NCBI RefSeq assembly: GCF_002304005.1
Contig: NZ_MRCQ01000009.1
Coordinates: 1 to 64,000, forward strand
Origin: Flavobacterium sp. ACN6
GTDB lineage: Bacteria; Bacteroidota; Bacteroidia; Flavobacteriales; Flavobacteriaceae
DNA: 64,000 nucleotides
Direction: 5' to 3'
Shown: one piece after another, positions 62,221-64,000 of the stretch
Numbering within the stretch: position 1 is the stretch's first letter
Layout: each line of letters begins with the position of its first letter
Position numbers and translations under genes: made by a program
The notes under the pieces: generated by a model
Databases searched by the model: none
Seen by the model: only the letters and a program-made list of their open reading frames with translations
Told to the model about the DNA's origin: nothing

Positions 62221-63240
62221 ATGATAGATAAGATAAAACAACATATAGAGGAAGCCAAAGCCTTTAATGATAAAAACAAAGAATCTTTAGAACAATTCCG
62301 TATTAAATATTTAGGTAGTAAAGGTTTATTGAAGGAACTTTTTACTGAATTTAAAAATATTCCAAACGATCAAAAAAAGGATTTTGGACAAGTTATAAAT
62401 ACTTTAAAAGCGGTTGCTGAAGAGAAAGTAAGAGTTATTCAGGAAGAACTTGAAAGTAAAGAAGAATCTAAAGGCATTTTCGGCGATTTAACTCGTGCAG
62501 CAGAACCAGTAATTATTGGTTCTCGCCATCCAATTTCGATTGTTAAAAATCAAATTATAGATATTTTTGCTAATATCGGATTCAACGTTTCTGAAGGTCC
62601 AGAAATCGAAGACGATTGGCATAACTTTACAGCATTAAACTTACCAGAATACCACCCGGCGAGAGATATGCAGGATACATTTTTCATTCAGACAAACCCA
62701 GATGTTTTATTGCGTACGCATACATCATCTGTTCAGGTGCGTTATATGGAAAATCACAAACCGCCAATTCGTACGATTTCACCAGGACGTGTTTTCCGTA
62801 ATGAAGCTATTTCGTCACGTTCTCACTGTATTTTCCACCAGGTTGAAGGATTGTACATTGACAAAGATGTTTCTTTTGCCGATTTGAAGCAGACATTATT
62901 GTATTTCACTAAAGAAATGTTCGGAAAATCTAAGATTCGTCTTCGTCCGTCTTATTTCCCATTTACAGAGCCAAGTGCTGAAATTGATATTTATTGGGGA
63001 CTAAAAACAGAAACCGATTACCGTATTACAAAAGGAACTGGCTGGCTAGAAATTGGAGGATGCGGAATGGTTGATCCAAACGTTCTTAAAAACTGTGATA
63101 TCAATCCTGATGAATTCAACGGTTTCGCTTTCGGAATGGGAGTAGAGCGTATCGCAATGCTTTTATACCAAATTGGCGATATCCGTATGTTCTATGAAAA
63201 CGATGTTCGTTTCTTAGAGCAGTTTAAATCAAATATATAA
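62221..63240 (+). CDS. pheS: Phenylalanyl-tRNA synthetase alpha subunit
   Basis: A 339-residue catalytic subunit that charges tRNA-Phe together with PheT. The N-terminal coiled coil (residues ~1-85) is followed by the class II core: GFNVSEGPEIEDDWHNF, LRTHTSSVQVRYM, GRVFRNEAISSRSHCIFHQ (motif 2 region), RPSYFPFTEPSAEID, WLEIGGCGMVDPNV, and motif 3 in FAFGMGVERIAMLLY. Length is normal. pheT is not next to it in this window, so the two subunits are encoded apart, a common state in Flavobacteriia. Confidence 0.97.
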   Translation: MIDKIKQHIEEAKAFNDKNKESLEQFRIKYLGSKGLLKELFTEFKNIPNDQKKDFGQVINTLKAVAEEKVRVIQEELESKEESKGIFGDLTRAAEPVIIGSRHPISIVKNQIIDIFANIGFNVSEGPEIEDDWHNFTALNLPEYHPARDMQDTFFIQTNPDVLLRTHTSSVQVRYMENHKPPIRTISPGRVFRNEAISSRSHCIFHQVEGLYIDKDVSFADLKQTLLYFTKEMFGKSKIRLRPSYFPFTEPSAEIDIYWGLKTETDYRITKGTGWLEIGGCGMVDPNVLKNCDINPDEFNGFAFGMGVERIAMLLYQIGDIRMFYENDVRFLEQFKSNI

Positions 63241-63249
63241 TTTAAGTTA

Positions 63250-63317
63250 GAAAGTCATAAAGTCGAAAGTCAAAAGTCTCATAGTTATGGCTTTTGACTT
63301 TCGACTTTATGACTTTC
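63250..63317. repeat. Perfect 27-bp inverted repeat after pheS
   Basis: Arms 63250-63276 and 63291-63317 are exact complements around a 14-base loop. The arms are made of near-repeats of AAAGTC. There is no terminal T run in either direction; the hairpin would form in both pheS and the next gene's leader. Confidence 0.92.
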
Positions 63318-63339
63318 GACTTTCAAACTTTTGACTCAT

Positions 63340-63747
63340 ATGAAAAAAGATATAGTAATTCCAGAAGTAGAAAACGTATTCCTTGCCGCTGTGCAGGAAT
63401 GGAGCGATGACTTTATGGAAAAAGTATGGTATGCTTATTTAGTTAATGACAGTGACTTTAATTTAGACAGCGTAATGGTCGTTTCAAAAGCTTTTGGAAC
63501 TATCGACGGCGAAATGAAAAAAACTTCGATTCTGCGTCATGCTTTTGTTGAGGTTCCCGCAGTTTCTGTTGTAAAAATAGAAATGATTGAGAAAAGTCTT
63601 TTGGTTATGAATAACGAATTTATGGTGACTTTCTTTATCGGAAATACTTTATACGATAAGAAATTCATCTTCAAATCTAATTCGCTTGACGAAAATAAAA
63701 CGGAAGAAGTGCCGATTTTGTTTGTTGAAGGGGTGATGGTGAAGTAA
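63340..63747 (+). CDS. Hypothetical protein after pheS
   Basis: A 135-residue soluble protein from ATG 63340 (a TTG at 63331 lies next to the repeat and is less likely). It looks alpha/beta (VFLAAVQEWSDDFMEKVWYA, NLDSVMVVSKAFGTIDG, LLVMNNEFMVTFFIGNTLYD). No signal or membrane part and no recognised domain. Its context between pheS and gpsA in one direction, with its own terminator, supports a real gene. The function is unknown. Confidence 0.7.
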   Translation: MKKDIVIPEVENVFLAAVQEWSDDFMEKVWYAYLVNDSDFNLDSVMVVSKAFGTIDGEMKKTSILRHAFVEVPAVSVVKIEMIEKSLLVMNNEFMVTFFIGNTLYDKKFIFKSNSLDENKTEEVPILFVEGVMVK

Positions 63748-63796
63748 AGAAAATAGAGAAAAGAATAAAGAAAATAGACTCTACAAAATAGTAAAA

Positions 63797-63840
63797 GAAA
63801 AGAGCCAAGACTATATTATTTAGATCTTGGATCTTTTTTT
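63797..63840 (+). terminator. Terminator after the 135-residue hypothetical gene
   Basis: AAAAGAGCCAAGA pairs with TCTTGGATCTTTT (one mismatch), then T residues. It is nested in a longer imperfect inverted repeat (63755-63780 against 63853-63892) made of AGAAAA/TTTTCT words. Confidence 0.75.
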
Positions 63841-63890
63841 ATAATCGACAAAAGTCTATATCTATTCTCTTTATTCTATATTCTTTTCTC

Positions 63891-64000
63891 TTAATCCAAC
63901 GACTCGGTCAGTTTCTTAAATACTGCCTTAGCGTCTTTTCCTTCGTATAAAACAGCATAAACAGCATCGATAATTGGTGTTTTTGCTCCGTATCCTTGAT
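63891..64000 (-). CDS. gpsA: 3' end of glycerol-3-phosphate dehydrogenase (NAD(P)+)
   Basis: The minus-strand frame from the window edge to the stop at 63891-63893 gives 35 residues starting QGYGAKTPIIDAVYAVLYEG and ending LTESLD. This matches the C-terminal helix of GpsA (the PI-x-AVY-x-VLYEGK pattern). GpsA makes sn-glycerol-3-phosphate for phospholipids. Only the C-terminus is inside the window, so the call rests on a short segment. It converges with the hypothetical gene at 63340. Confidence 0.7.
   Translation of the reverse strand, partial: QGYGAKTPIIDAVYAVLYEGKDAKAVFKKLTESLD

Overview
The window is a stretch of chromosome from a Bacteroidota bacterium, most likely a Flavobacterium or close relative. 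Four things point there: AT-rich DNA; secreted proteins carrying type IX secretion (T9SS) sorting domains of types A, B and C; a SusC/SusD pair followed by glycoside hydrolases; and promoters of the Bacteroidota form (-7 TAnnTTTG, sometimes with -33 TTTG). No tRNA, rRNA, CRISPR array, insertion sequence or prophage was seen. Genus and function calls rest on recognised motifs and remembered family features; no database search was run.

Layout. 1-8995: three tandem genes (the first cut by the window edge) for large secreted T9SS type C cargo proteins, two of which visibly share a C-terminal module joined to different N-terminal regions (delta-60 repeats, or a glycine-rich head plus Ig-like repeats). 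9041-12733: minus-strand housekeeping genes (JmjC-like cupin, bioB, a four-helix membrane protein, ribF). 12925-18005: a secreted M12B-like metalloprotease with a P-domain, a ComF-type phosphoribosyltransferase, and glycyl-tRNA synthetase. 18275-22348: a signalling block with a LytTR regulator whose phospho-acceptor Asp is Glu, a small secreted peptide, and a TPR-lipoprotein histidine kinase overlapping its LuxR-type regulator. 22442-29480: thiL, a 1350-residue T9SS type B protein, a DinB-like protein and a WYL regulator.

29675-32002 is the least explained part: a tight three-gene operon of a divergent Lgt-like membrane protein, a radical SAM enzyme with the cysteine layout of the archaeal MJ0619/tetraether synthase (Tes) family, and a 65-residue two-helix membrane protein. 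This suggests a lipid-modifying system, but that is inference. It is followed by an outer-membrane barrel protein and lepA.

34941-60500 is a polysaccharide utilization locus. Two paralogous NrtR/AraR-like regulators with decayed Nudix boxes sit beside SusC, SusD and a third lipoprotein, followed by GH2, GH31 (alpha-xylosidase type), GH97, GH39, GH3, BACON-GH5, an SGNH acetylesterase and GH95 (fucosidase type). Together these activities match stepwise breakdown of O-acetylated fucogalacto-xyloglucan: GH5 cuts the backbone at the surface, SusCD imports the oligosaccharides, GH95, the esterase and GH2 strip fucose, acetyl and galactose, and GH31 and GH3 alternately remove xylose and glucose. The gaps between these genes are full of palindromic repeats. 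60947-64000 returns to housekeeping: a CvpA-like protein, two conserved hypotheticals around pheS, and the 3' end of gpsA.
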